From: Deltaproteobacteria bacterium
Lineage (GTDB): Bacteria > Bdellovibrionota_C > UBA2361 > SZUA-149 > JADZAE01
Direction: 5' to 3'
NCBI GenBank assembly: GCA_020852715.1
Contig: JADZAE010000034.1
Location: 1-57,785 of the forward strand
Length of the DNA: 57,785 nucleotides
Positions within the stretch are counted from its first letter, which is position 1. Each line of letters begins with the position of its first letter. The notes beneath the pieces were generated by a model. It ran no database searches, had not been told where the DNA came from, and was given only the letters and a program-made list of their open reading frames with translations. Of this stretch, positions 9,124 to 17,721 are shown piece by piece. A program made the position numbers and the translations under genes.

Positions 9124-11763
9124 TTATGATTCAAGAAGTTGAGTGTATTTCTCCAGCTCTTGCTCTTGCAGTAAATTCGCTTCTTCTTCCGGCTTAATAT
9201 GTGTAACTAACTGGCGATACTTCACGAGTAATTCTTTGCGGGATTTAAGTAAGTCCTCCTGCATAACAAGACGTCTTTGCTCAAGTTCGATTGGCGTATA
9301 GCCTAAAATAAAACCAATGTGTCGATTTAACCGCTCTTGGACTGTAATTAGGTCTTGCTCAATCAAATGCAGCTCAATTAACTTATTGATGTCCTGCGCT
9401 ATCAACTCGGCAGTAACCCGTTCTGTTTCCTTTTGCAGCAGCTGGTGAGATAGCCTCAATTTCTGACCGGACTGCACCATCTTGGCATTCCATTTATTAT
9501 TTGCCTGATTAGCTCGCCAATTACTGACTGATTGCTGGTAAACAACGACGCTTTTTTTGTAACTCTTATAAGCCACTGATAGCTGCTCATCGTTCTTAAC
9601 TAACTGGTCGATAAATTTAACGTTATCAACACCCTTTTCTTTTAAATCTTGAATATTATTCCGCCAATCGGAAAGGTTCTTTTCAATTTCGCGACGCTTA
9701 CTAGAAATCGCTTCATAGGCCAGCTCAATATCGGTTAGTTTTAAAATTAGCTCCTGTTTTACTTTTTCAACGGCATCATTATCAGCAAAGCTAAAAGCTC
9801 TAAGTTTGGCATCGATATCTAAAATCTTTTCTCGCAATTCGTTTCGCTCTCTAACCAACGCTAGCTTTTCTTCCTTTGTTAATATGGTAGGCAACTGATG
9901 CTCAGATACTTGATCAGAAGAGAAAGACAACTGAGAAGCAGAACTTTGAGGACCAACATCTGATTCACGGGCCGCTAAAAGAGCATCTAAATTTCGCTGT
10001 TCTTCACTCCAATAAATCGGCTGCATTTTTTTAAAATTAATCGGCTTGGCTGAATATAGCCGTTTTTCAATGGAAGCTATAAAACTATCATCCTCGGGCA
10101 TATCCGTCTGCGTCGCCCAAGTTACAGTTTCAATTATTCGATCAAGTGAAGAAGCAGGGATGCCAAAATTTTCTAAATCGGCAGTTGTAAGTAATGTTAC
10201 CTCTTGCTCCGAAACTGAGGAGACAGAAGAAGAATACTCATGCGGCAACGGCACAAACATATCTTCCTCAATTATTTCAGAAGTAGCAGAGCTGACACTT
10301 GAGCTTTCGCTGACACTTAGAGCTTCACTGATGCTTTGCTTTTCTTCCGTGGGGATAGAAATTGAAGATGACGTTTGCAGGATGATAGCCGATTCCGAAG
10401 AAGACGACAGAGCCGCCAAAGTTTCTTCTTCGCCGGAGCTTGATTCAACAAGCGATTCGGACCCCATCGGCAAGCTCTTTTCATCAAGCATAGCTATTTG
10501 GGACGAACTCACACTGGAAGATTCTTCCGTTAGTGGAGTTTCGACGATCTCTGTCTGCGCGCTTTCTTGCAAATACATCACGTAGGCCAACAAAAAGCCG
10601 CCAAGAATACAAAAACAAGTAACTGCGACATAAAACAACTGCTGATTTTGAATTTTTGGCTTAGATAATGGTTTACTCGCTGCCAGGGGCACAGCAAAAA
10701 TATCGGCCTTTTTTTCCACGCTAGGCTGGGATTCCTTTATCACCGCCGGCTCTGGTTCGACAGCTTCCGAAATTGGCTTATTTGGCTCTTCCTCAGTTAG
10801 GATCCGTTGAGCTGGCTCGATTTTCGATTTTTCAACCGGCAGTTCGGCCATTTCACTGAAGGGCAAACGTGAAAGGGTTTTAATAGAAGAGGTTTCGTCC
10901 TCTGCTGATAGTTGCTTAAAATCGAGCATCTTCTGCTGAAGATTATCAAAATCAATAATGGACTTAATATCTTCGCTAGTGCGGGAAACTTCGATCTTCA
11001 GCGGGGTAACCTGAGCATCTTCTGTCTCTTTTGGTAAAACTTTAATTAGCCGGACCGTGATATTATCAACGCCGCCGCGTTTATTGGCTTCCGCTACCAA
11101 CTTTTGCGCAGCCGTAGCAACATCATTATCCATAGCGATTTCGGAAATCTCAACATCGCTAAGCATATTGTAAAGCCCATCGCTGCAAAGAATAAAAATA
11201 TCTTCGGGCTCAATAGAATCGGCAAAAGAAACGATTTCGCCATTCACTGTATCTGTCGGCCCCAGTGAGCGAGTTAACATATGAGATATCGGATGATTCT
11301 GCCCTTCTTCTTCGTTTAAAGCCCCGCTTTCGATCAGCTCTTGAATTAAAGTATGGTCTTTTGATAATTGGAAAATACATTTTTTGCGAATCAAATAAAT
11401 TCGCGAGTCGCCCACAAAGGCAATTTGTAAGTTAACGCCATCAGTAGCCAAGGCGACCAAAGTTGTTCCCATGCCGGAAAGGTCATCTTCTCGCGTGCCG
11501 TATGAGTAGACCACATGATTAGCCAGCTCCATTGCTCGACGCAAAGATTCCGGCGTTATCTCTCCACCGGGCGTAAATGCTTGACGGGATAAAATGTTGG
11601 TAGCCATCGTGGAAGCAGTAGCTCCACCTCTAGCTCCACCCATACCATCTGCAACAATAAACAATTCATACTTACCATTAGTGGCATAAGCATGAGCATC
11701 TTGATTCTCATTGCGACGCTGACCCACATCAGTCAAAACAGTATGTTCAATAGAGTAACGCAA
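9124..11763 (-). CDS. Membrane-anchored PP2C-type protein phosphatase with long coiled-coil tail
   Basis: 879-residue protein. Residues 1-245 form a complete metal-dependent PP2C (PPM) Ser/Thr phosphatase domain: DVGQRRNENQDA, VADGMGG, GMGTTLVAL, GDSRIYL, LCSDGLYNMLSD and GGVDNITV supply the metal ligands and core. A charged linker follows, then one membrane helix near 377-398 (CFCILGGFLLAYVMYL). A Ser/Glu-rich low-complexity stretch runs to about 530, and a largely helical coiled-coil region fills about 600-879. Topology would put the phosphatase in the cytoplasm and the coiled coils outside. The start is TTG at 11761-11763 with AGAGG 9 bases upstream. No partner kinase is seen in this window. 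Confidence 0.88.
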   Translation of the reverse strand: MRYSIEHTVLTDVGQRRNENQDAHAYATNGKYELFIVADGMGGARGGATASTMATNILSRQAFTPGGEITPESLRRAMELANHVVYSYGTREDDLSGMGTTLVALATDGVNLQIAFVGDSRIYLIRKKCIFQLSKDHTLIQELIESGALNEEEGQNHPISHMLTRSLGPTDTVNGEIVSFADSIEPEDIFILCSDGLYNMLSDVEISEIAMDNDVATAAQKLVAEANKRGGVDNITVRLIKVLPKETEDAQVTPLKIEVSRTSEDIKSIIDFDNLQQKMLDFKQLSAEDETSSIKTLSRLPFSEMAELPVEKSKIEPAQRILTEEEPNKPISEAVEPEPAVIKESQPSVEKKADIFAVPLAASKPLSKPKIQNQQLFYVAVTCFCILGGFLLAYVMYLQESAQTEIVETPLTEESSSVSSSQIAMLDEKSLPMGSESLVESSSGEEETLAALSSSSESAIILQTSSSISIPTEEKQSISEALSVSESSSVSSATSEIIEEDMFVPLPHEYSSSVSSVSEQEVTLLTTADLENFGIPASSLDRIIETVTWATQTDMPEDDSFIASIEKRLYSAKPINFKKMQPIYWSEEQRNLDALLAARESDVGPQSSASQLSFSSDQVSEHQLPTILTKEEKLALVRERNELREKILDIDAKLRAFSFADNDAVEKVKQELILKLTDIELAYEAISSKRREIEKNLSDWRNNIQDLKEKGVDNVKFIDQLVKNDEQLSVAYKSYKKSVVVYQQSVSNWRANQANNKWNAKMVQSGQKLRLSHQLLQKETERVTAELIAQDINKLIELHLIEQDLITVQERLNRHIGFILGYTPIELEQRRLVMQEDLLKSRKELLVKYRQLVTHIKPEEEANLLQEQELEKYTQLLES

Positions 11764-12055
11764 CTTCAGCAGCCTCTTTTAAGTTCAGCTCGTAGTAATT
11801 TGATCAAATCTAATAAAAAAATCTATCTAAACAAAGACTTTTCTCTTGCTTATTCAAAGCATAATCAAAGATTAAACTAACCCTACATTTATCGGCATTT
11901 TCATAACGATTATAAACAATTATCCTTAGGGGCTAATAAAATATGCCGCATAGTTTAGTATGAAACGCCAATCGGCGCTATAAATTTAATATTATTAGAA
12001 ACTTATGTACCAAAATGGATATCTTCCAAAAGCGTTACTTTAGAGCAACACGCGT

Positions 12056-12300
12056 CCGCGCCACTACCGGCGCACAAAATATTTGCGGCGCCTATGGAGC
12101 GCGGACACATGTTGTGGGCGCCAGCGAACAACAGGGTCGCTTACCCTTCACAGGCACGCAGCATTTGGCGGCATAGCCGCATACCTCTGCTGGTATTCCC
12201 CGCGTTCCAAGGTACACGCAGTGTTTTGTGCGCTGAAGGCGCTTCCGACTTGGCAGTAAATAATTTCACAAACGCTTGTGGAGCACCCGCACGTTGCAGG
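12056..12300 (+). repeat. Dispersed modular repeat R2
   Basis: R-family copy ending 15 bases from the SPOR gene stop. It carries the type-B 40-nt hairpin at 12101-12140 (inner GTTG/CAAC arms, outer ends GCGGACACA and GGGTCGC). It shares ACAAAATATTTGCGGCGC and GGAGCGCGGACACATGTTG with R5. The following GGCACGCAGCATTTGGCGG segment resembles R6. No GAGTCTTATAC terminus is visible, so this copy is probably truncated. Bases 11764-12055 upstream show no gene. Confidence 0.75.
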
Positions 12301-12314
12301 TAAAAACCAGACAA

Positions 12315-13028
12315 TCAATCTATAGTTCTGATAAAAGGTTTAGCAGAGGAAAGACCAAGGGCTTCTATTTTGCCCACTTCAGCATCTGCTAATGTGCGAT
12401 TTTCAAATGGTCCTCTAAGAACACGAAAATAAGATTTGTTACCGATTTCTGTTTCTTGCACCTTTGTCGGATAACCGGCGCTTTTTGCCTTTTCTACAAT
12501 TTTAGTCGCGGCTTCCATGTTATCAGCAGTGGCAACTTGGATAAAAACTTTACCGGAAGGAAAAGTCGAGACAGAAGGACTAGCAGTAGGATTTGCCTTT
12601 AGCGGAGAGACAACCGACACGGAGGGCTGAGTAACTGCAGCAGCTGAAAAATCATACGGGCTACTAGGCTGAGCACTATTGGCCGGAGCTAATGGTAAAT
12701 TGCCGGCTGTTTCCAAGCTTTTTACCGCTTTCACATTATCGTAACCCAGGGCATTATCAACCGGCATAATTGCTCTGGAAATAGGTAAACGAATAGCCTC
12801 TCTGCCTTGTTCATTAAGCGCTGCTTTAATTCCCTGCTCACGCCCAATAAATAATCCCAAAACAAAAACGGAAAATATCATCGCGCAAATCACAGACCAA
12901 AGAAAAGCTAATTGTTTTAAGTTGAGACTGGCAGAACTCTTTTCTTCCACCAGCGGCGGTAACCTTGTATCGAACTGGATATTATCGATACTTTCAAAAT
13001 CAAATTGTCTTTTTAAATTGCTTTTCAT
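12315..13028 (-). CDS. SPOR-domain membrane protein
   Basis: 237-residue bitopic protein with a cytoplasmic N terminus (1-43), one membrane helix (about 44-66), a Pro/Ser/Ala-rich linker and a C-terminal SPOR domain (about 160-237: VFIQVATADNMEAATKIVEKAKSAG, then FRVLRGPFENRTLADAEV). SPOR domains bind septal peptidoglycan lacking stem peptides, so a division or envelope role is likely. It has the layout of FtsN/DedD-type proteins, but no specific name is justified. GGAG lies 7 bases before the ATG. Confidence 0.86.
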   Translation of the reverse strand: MKSNLKRQFDFESIDNIQFDTRLPPLVEEKSSASLNLKQLAFLWSVICAMIFSVFVLGLFIGREQGIKAALNEQGREAIRLPISRAIMPVDNALGYDNVKAVKSLETAGNLPLAPANSAQPSSPYDFSAAAVTQPSVSVVSPLKANPTASPSVSTFPSGKVFIQVATADNMEAATKIVEKAKSAGYPTKVQETEIGNKSYFRVLRGPFENRTLADAEVGKIEALGLSSAKPFIRTID

Positions 13029-13296
13029 TTATGCTCCCGCTACAGCAACAACCACGCCCTCTCTCACATCAGAAATTTCTCTTGGATAATGCTGATTTTT
13101 GTAAAGCAATTATGCAAATCCCGCAACAAAAGAGTTTAAGCAAAAATGGAATTATTTGCATTAGTGGTCACGCCCCTGACACAGTCTAAAATCATACTTT
13201 GCTCAAATCTTCCTCCTTAGCCTCTCCTCGGCATACCGGAGAAAGCATGGAGCAGGTCATGTCGGACTAGGTCATGCAGGGTCATGGTAGTTAGGC

Positions 13297-13350
13297 AAAA
13301 AAAATAAAACCAAGAAGCGATCTGTACCTTTTACAGAAATTTCGCTTCTT
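13297..13350 (-). terminator. Rho-independent terminator (minus strand)
   Basis: AAGAAGCGA (13312-13320) pairs perfectly with TCGCTTCTT (13342-13350), and an inner CTGTA/TACAG extends the stem. Read on the minus strand the hairpin is followed by TTGGTTTTATTTTTTTT. This fits an intrinsic terminator for the long mutS-to-methyltransferase series, though it lies about 520 bases after the methyltransferase stop. Confidence 0.75.
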
Positions 13351-13652
13351 GCAGCTTAAAGTTCTAAAAATACAAAAGATTTATTTAGCTTAAAGAGGCT
13401 ATCCCACCAACATGCGGCATCGATAAATAAAAACAAATGTATCTTAGCACTTATCCACAGGGGTCCCGGGCCCAGCCTTACCCAAGGCGCTACTTTGGGG
13501 TAGGGGGTAAATAAATAAGTCCGATATGGGTATTGGCTTAGTAGTGGCTAGTTGCTAGCGCTATGTCATCGAGCATTTGATTTCTTTGGAAGGGGCTTCA
13601 CCAGCTATTTGACCTTACCCTATGACCTCCAGCATGAAGCCTCTTCTTTTTT

Positions 13653-13776
13653 AAGCATTTTTGATTTTGGCCGACTGTTTCGTCAGACTTCGCGACTGCG
13701 GTGCGCGAGTAGATTACTATACTTACGCTCCTCGCCACTCGTATTCCTCATATTCGACTAAAAATCAAAAACGCTT
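13653..13776. mobile_element. 124-bp element with 16-bp terminal inverted repeats
   Basis: AAGCATTTTTGATTTT at 13653-13668 matches the reverse complement of 13761-13776 at 15 of 16 positions. The enclosed 92 bases are richer in G+C, contain a short TCGCG/CGCGA hairpin and have no open frame. The plan is that of a miniature inverted-repeat element. I see no second copy and no clear target-site duplication, so a stable structured RNA is an alternative. Confidence 0.45.
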
Positions 13777-13872
13777 ACGGGATATGTCTAAGATTTAAAT
13801 TATCTTGCCTCTTTAATACTATTGTGTGGGTAATTTTCTGAATACAGGGCACGGCTGCTTACCCTTCCATAA

Positions 13873-15066
13873 TTACCGTTTTTTAAATAGCACTATCCGA
13901 TTGGTGTTTGTCCCTTTGGCGTTATTGCCCACCCCCCAGATATTGGAGGTTTTGGTGAATGTTTGGGAATTGATAAGAATTTTCTCGCAGCTAAGGCCTA
14001 GCTGTAAGCCAATCGGTAAAATATGCTCATCAAGCATGATGGTGCCTTTTTTAACTTCCCCTACTTCAAAGGCAATATAGCCACAGGGCTTAAGCACGCG
14101 CTCAAGCTCTTTAAATACGCTGCTCATCGCATGCACCCATCGCTCAAGCTTAGAAAAGCTGGTGATATTTTTAGCTACTGCTTGCGCATCAATGCCGTTA
14201 AACCAACAGCGCAGCCAATTATCCAAGGCATATTGCACAACATTCAAAAATGGCGGCGAGGTAACAATCAACTGCACGCTGGCATCAGAAATCTGCGCTG
14301 TCTCATGGCTAAAAGAGTTAAGAAACTTCGCCTGCTTAGCGACAGCTTGCAGGTTTTCTTGTTCGCCAAGAGTAAGTTTCCCTAAAAGCTGTTTGGACTT
14401 TTTTAAGATAATGGCTTTTGTATCTCTATACTCGGGCGCCTGCTTGAGCTTTTCATTGATTTTAATTTGCCGCTTTTGCGAAGCCGCTTGATTAGGCGGT
14501 AAACTATAAACAGAAAAGAAACCCTTAGAGTGGCCGGTTAATCTATTGGTGGCCACCATTTTTATCCAATCATCCACCTCATCCTTGTCGCTACGCAGCA
14601 AATACTCACGCAAGCTAGCTATCTCCGCAGCCGTCTTCTTTTCATAGAACATACTTAAATCGATATCCGGCTGCTTGCTGTAATCATATTCTATCTGTCC
14701 AAGGCGCTTTGCTATGGCCCTTAGCTGTGGCGGGGAAATTCGCGGCCGAGAAAATAAGCTCGATAGCGGGTTAATGTCATTAGCATAAGGCACGCGACCT
14801 AAAAGGGCCGCTTCTATTGCTGTAGTACCACGACCGGAAAAGGGATCGTAAACTATATCACCCGGGGAGCTATATTGCTGAATAAAGTAACGCGGCAATT
14901 GAGGTTTAAAACAAGCGCGGTATGAGACTTCATGTAGTGATGAGGTTTGCCTTTGCTTTGCCGTCCAGAACTCTTTAGTTACCACTTTAACTTCATGCCC
15001 GGCAAATACAGCAATCCTCTCTTGACCCCTCTCCTCCATTTCTGCGAACATGTTTAATTGTTCCAT
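13873..15066 (-). CDS. Solitary site-specific DNA methyltransferase
   Basis: 397-residue S-adenosylmethionine-dependent DNA methyltransferase of the N6-adenine/N4-cytosine type. The SAM-binding motif I is DPFSGRGTT (74-82) with acidic DINP at 97-100. The catalytic motif IV is SPPF (270-273) in LIVTSPPFLNVVQ. The SAM motif precedes the catalytic one, with about 190 residues between that could hold the target-recognition region. SPPF, with Phe, is a variant of the common (D/N/S)PP(Y/F). No restriction endonuclease gene is adjacent, so this looks like an orphan enzyme. It is last in the mutS series, 6 bases after the unknown gene. The ribosome site is weak (ACAGAG). Target sequence cannot be read from the protein. 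Confidence 0.85.
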   Translation of the reverse strand: MEQLNMFAEMEERGQERIAVFAGHEVKVVTKEFWTAKQRQTSSLHEVSYRACFKPQLPRYFIQQYSSPGDIVYDPFSGRGTTAIEAALLGRVPYANDINPLSSLFSRPRISPPQLRAIAKRLGQIEYDYSKQPDIDLSMFYEKKTAAEIASLREYLLRSDKDEVDDWIKMVATNRLTGHSKGFFSVYSLPPNQAASQKRQIKINEKLKQAPEYRDTKAIILKKSKQLLGKLTLGEQENLQAVAKQAKFLNSFSHETAQISDASVQLIVTSPPFLNVVQYALDNWLRCWFNGIDAQAVAKNITSFSKLERWVHAMSSVFKELERVLKPCGYIAFEVGEVKKGTIMLDEHILPIGLQLGLSCEKILINSQTFTKTSNIWGVGNNAKGTNTNRIVLFKKR

Positions 15067-15072
15067 ACTCTG

Positions 15073-16083
15073 TTAATTAAATTTACCTAAAGTAGAAAAG
15101 TTCATAACATATAAAGAATCCCGCACTAACGCTACGCTAAGCGATATGAGAAAATACAAGAATTGATAGTTAAAATTACGTGTATCGAATGCTCGAACTT
15201 GAGGATGATTATAAATGACGAAAAAAGCTTTAATCATGGCAATTAAATGCGCTACTAGCATTTCCGGTCGTCTGAGCTTTTCGCCCTGAGTTAGCGTTTG
15301 GCGAAAACTTAAAATCAGCCTGACTAGGGGCATAAACATCTGAACAATCTGCGCATCCTCGCTTAAAGTCGCCGGTAGACCAAATAGCTCTTCCAGCTGA
15401 TGTAAAAACTGCGGTCCATCGACGGCAAATTTACTAATTAGCCAGGGAACATTTTCCGATCCGCCAATGCCTTTTAAAAACACTTCGTAATCCAATTCCA
15501 CATTGGTCATAGTAGCTAAAAGCATAATCTTATGCTGGGCTTCCAAGCCCTGAGGTAAAGCCTTCATCAAGGCGCGCACGTTTTCATTATGCGAAGTGAT
15601 ATAACGCTCGTTAGTATATTCAATTTTCTCATAAGCGCTTTTCCTCTGAGCTAGCGCCTCAGCACGAGTAGGCAGCGCCATAGCTCCTTTTAAAGCATGG
15701 CGAGTAAAAAACAGTGTGCTATCACTGCTACGTGCTTCATTTAGCAAGGCCACGACTAAACTTTGATTAAAAGTGGCATTTAAAAACCCTTGCGAAGCGA
15801 GCCAAACTTTAAAATCGCCCTTTGCGTAAATGCTTTCGCGAACCAGCACGCGCAGTAGCTTTTCTGCCAGCATAGTGGGAAGCACGCTAAACTGTTGGCG
15901 CTCCAAAAGCATTTTGGTCCAGCTAAAACACACATCACACATCAAATCGGCTTGAATATGCGCCGGCGCATCTTCAACTTTAACCAGCAGCTCAGATAAA
16001 TATTCAGGCGGTAGCAAGTCTGGATTTTCGCTCGAAAAGCAACTCAATAAATCAGCAAGTAAGTATTGGAATTCAAAATGCAT
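15073..16083 (-). CDS. Conserved-looking helical protein, unknown
   Basis: 336-residue protein I do not recognise. It appears almost wholly alpha-helical and cytoplasmic, with no signal peptide. A hydrophobic C-terminal helix around 308-330 (FLYFLISLSVALV) could be buried or membrane-associated. Two Cys residues sit close together (DVCFSW near 51), with no metal motif. AGGA is 6 bases before the ATG, and the gene sits tightly (6-7 bases each side) between the tRNA nucleotidyltransferase and the DNA methyltransferase, which supports it being real and cotranscribed. No function can be assigned. Confidence 0.7.
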   Translation of the reverse strand: MHFEFQYLLADLLSCFSSENPDLLPPEYLSELLVKVEDAPAHIQADLMCDVCFSWTKMLLERQQFSVLPTMLAEKLLRVLVRESIYAKGDFKVWLASQGFLNATFNQSLVVALLNEARSSDSTLFFTRHALKGAMALPTRAEALAQRKSAYEKIEYTNERYITSHNENVRALMKALPQGLEAQHKIMLLATMTNVELDYEVFLKGIGGSENVPWLISKFAVDGPQFLHQLEELFGLPATLSEDAQIVQMFMPLVRLILSFRQTLTQGEKLRRPEMLVAHLIAMIKAFFVIYNHPQVRAFDTRNFNYQFLYFLISLSVALVRDSLYVMNFSTLGKFN

Positions 16084-16090
16084 ATTTATC

Positions 16091-17008
16091 CTAACGTAGG
16101 TAGGCGATGATAGCCTCTAGCGGCTTACCCTTAAGCCCAAAAGAGCTAAGCTCAGTTTCAATCTCCGCAATCCCTCTTTGCTCATAAAGACAGGCTAACT
16201 TCTGCTGCCAAACACCGCCGGCAACTTGTGAAAATCGGCTGCTCTCATATGAAAAGAGCGGCGAGATTTGTTCCAATACCTTAGCTTCCTGCAGCCGCTC
16301 AATTATCTGCTGCGCGCAGTCTTCCGATAACAGCTTGCGCCATTCATCAAATAAGCGAAAACGCGGCAAATTCGCTAAAGCGTTATTTTCTATGGCCACA
16401 TTTAGCTGCTCTTGTGTCTCTGGGGAAAAGAAAAACTCTAAACGCGTCGCGTAGCGATAGGCTCGCAAAATTCGCGCTGGGTCGTCAAAAAAGCTTCGCT
16501 CATGCAGAATATGAATCACTTTCTTTCGCAGATGATCCATGCCGTTAAAATAATCAATTATGCTACCAAAAGTATCCGGCTGTAAAGAAATAGCCAAAGC
16601 ATTTATCGAAAAGTCTCGCCTTGCCATATCATTAGCCAGCGTGCCCGCTGACACTGTCGGCTGAGCACCCGGAGTGGCGTATTTCTCTTGCCGCGCCGAG
16701 CAAAAATCTAAATTCCAAAGCCAATTAACATCAATGCCATGAAAGTCGACCTTCACTGTGCCAAACTTAGCAAAAATCGTCGGTGTTTTGGGCTCGCCGA
16801 TATAGGCAAATAATTTAGCCCAGCGCGCCATCAGCCGCTCAACAAACTTCACCGCATCGCCTTCGACCATTAAATCAATATCCAGCGTTTCGCGCTTTAA
16901 GAACAAATCCCTAACCGCACCACCAACAAGGTAGAGATTTACCCCATGCTCGTGGGCAAGCTGTCCCAACTCTTTAAAAAACTCTGTTTTATCTGCCGGC
17001 CAGTTCAT
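16091..17008 (-). CDS. CCA-adding/poly(A) polymerase-type tRNA nucleotidyltransferase, short form
   Basis: Class II nucleotidyltransferase that would add CCA (or A residues) to tRNA 3' ends. The head domain shows YLVGGAVRDLFL (GG at 29-30), the catalytic DID at 43-45, and RRDFSINALAISL. The neck shows FFDDPARILRAYRYATRLEF. At 305 residues it is much shorter than the 400-470 residues common for bacterial enzymes, with little body/tail and no HD domain. Whether it adds full CCA, only A, or only CC cannot be decided here, so I give no symbol. Its ATG overlaps the preceding stop (ATGA). Confidence 0.85.
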   Translation of the reverse strand: MNWPADKTEFFKELGQLAHEHGVNLYLVGGAVRDLFLKRETLDIDLMVEGDAVKFVERLMARWAKLFAYIGEPKTPTIFAKFGTVKVDFHGIDVNWLWNLDFCSARQEKYATPGAQPTVSAGTLANDMARRDFSINALAISLQPDTFGSIIDYFNGMDHLRKKVIHILHERSFFDDPARILRAYRYATRLEFFFSPETQEQLNVAIENNALANLPRFRLFDEWRKLLSEDCAQQIIERLQEAKVLEQISPLFSYESSRFSQVAGGVWQQKLACLYEQRGIAEIETELSSFGLKGKPLEAIIAYLR

Positions 17009-17721
17009 TTTTGTAAATACTTCTCTATGCTTTGATACAAACTTGTAGCTAAGACGCGGCGATAGCGTCTATCCATTAAGCGCCGCCCCTCAACAGGATG
17101 GTCAAGGCTTGATAAGAGCACGACAGCTGCCGGCTGCTTGGTGGTTTTTAAAATTGCCCAAGGCGCCTTTTTTACTCCTGAGCTTTGCACACCGTCATAA
17201 TAAAGCTTCAAGTTTTTAGTTAATTCGCCTTCTAACTGCTGAGCAAAGAGCTTATCGCGAACTTCCTCCCCCTGGCAATCAAGCGGGGCATTGGTGAAAA
17301 ACTTCTCTTCCTCAGCAATAAACACCAAATCATCAGCAACACTGGTTGGAGCACAATAATAAACACTAATCCCGCTTTCTGTGTGAAAACTACTAACACC
17401 CAGATGAATAGAAACTAACAGCGCCAGCGGCTGGGCAGAGATTATTTTCTCCCGCTCGGCAAGGCTAAGCAACTTATCTTCTGCGCGGAGAAAGATTAAC
17501 TTAATCCCCTCTCTATCTTTAGCCACTTCTCTTAGCTCATCGCTTATAGCCAAAAGCACTTCGCTTTCTTTAGCCTCCAGCACACCCAAGCGGCCTTGAT
17601 CTTCGCCGCCATGAGCGACATCGATAAGCACAGTTTGCACAGAAGAGCTTTGCGCCAGCAAAGAAGAGTTAAATATTGAGCTAAAAACTAGGGCGAGTAG
17701 CAGGTATTTTATCTTAGTCAT
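17005..17721 (-). CDS. Exported amidase_3-family protein, probably missing its catalytic Glu
   Basis: 238-residue protein with a signal peptide (1-23, SLLA then Q) and an N-acetylmuramoyl-L-alanine amidase (Amidase_3) fold. Zinc ligands appear kept: His37 in IDVAHGGEDQG, Glu52, and His106 in LVSIHLG. In active enzymes a Glu sits in the late block of the form LVExxFxxNxxE. Here the matching block reads VVLLSSLDHPVE, with Leu at that position, so catalysis may be lost. The family normally cleaves septal peptidoglycan. The start overlaps mutS by 8 bases and the stop overlaps the next gene by 4. Confidence 0.78.
   Translation of the reverse strand: MTKIKYLLLALVFSSIFNSSLLAQSSSVQTVLIDVAHGGEDQGRLGVLEAKESEVLLAISDELREVAKDREGIKLIFLRAEDKLLSLAEREKIISAQPLALLVSIHLGVSSFHTESGISVYYCAPTSVADDLVFIAEEEKFFTNAPLDCQGEEVRDKLFAQQLEGELTKNLKLYYDGVQSSGVKKAPWAILKTTKQPAAVVLLSSLDHPVEGRRLMDRRYRRVLATSLYQSIEKYLQK

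Larger units (their letters stand above)
13029..13872. other. 844-base gene-free stretch
   Basis: No open frame here looks like a gene. The stretch holds a minus-strand terminator (13297-13350) and a 124-bp element with 16-bp terminal inverted repeats (13653-13776), listed separately. Near 13256-13286 GGTCATG occurs three times within about 30 bases, of unknown meaning. Between 13440 and 13540 lies a G/C-rich patch including GGGTCCCGGGCCC. The remainder is unremarkable. Confidence 0.6.

Noticed and set aside
10046..10585. 179-residue plus-strand frame inside the phosphatase gene
   Set aside because: It mirrors the Ser/Glu-rich low-complexity stretch of the phosphatase; the acidic/Ser composition is an artefact of the opposite strand.
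12094..12303. Open frame through repeat R2, with similar frames in R1, R3, R5 and R6
   Set aside because: The frames follow repeat sequence, differ between copies, lack ribosome sites and do not give related proteins.
13552..14491. Plus-strand open frames opposite and before the DNA methyltransferase
   Set aside because: They are antisense shadows or cross the inverted-repeat element, with no ribosome site or protein-like pattern.
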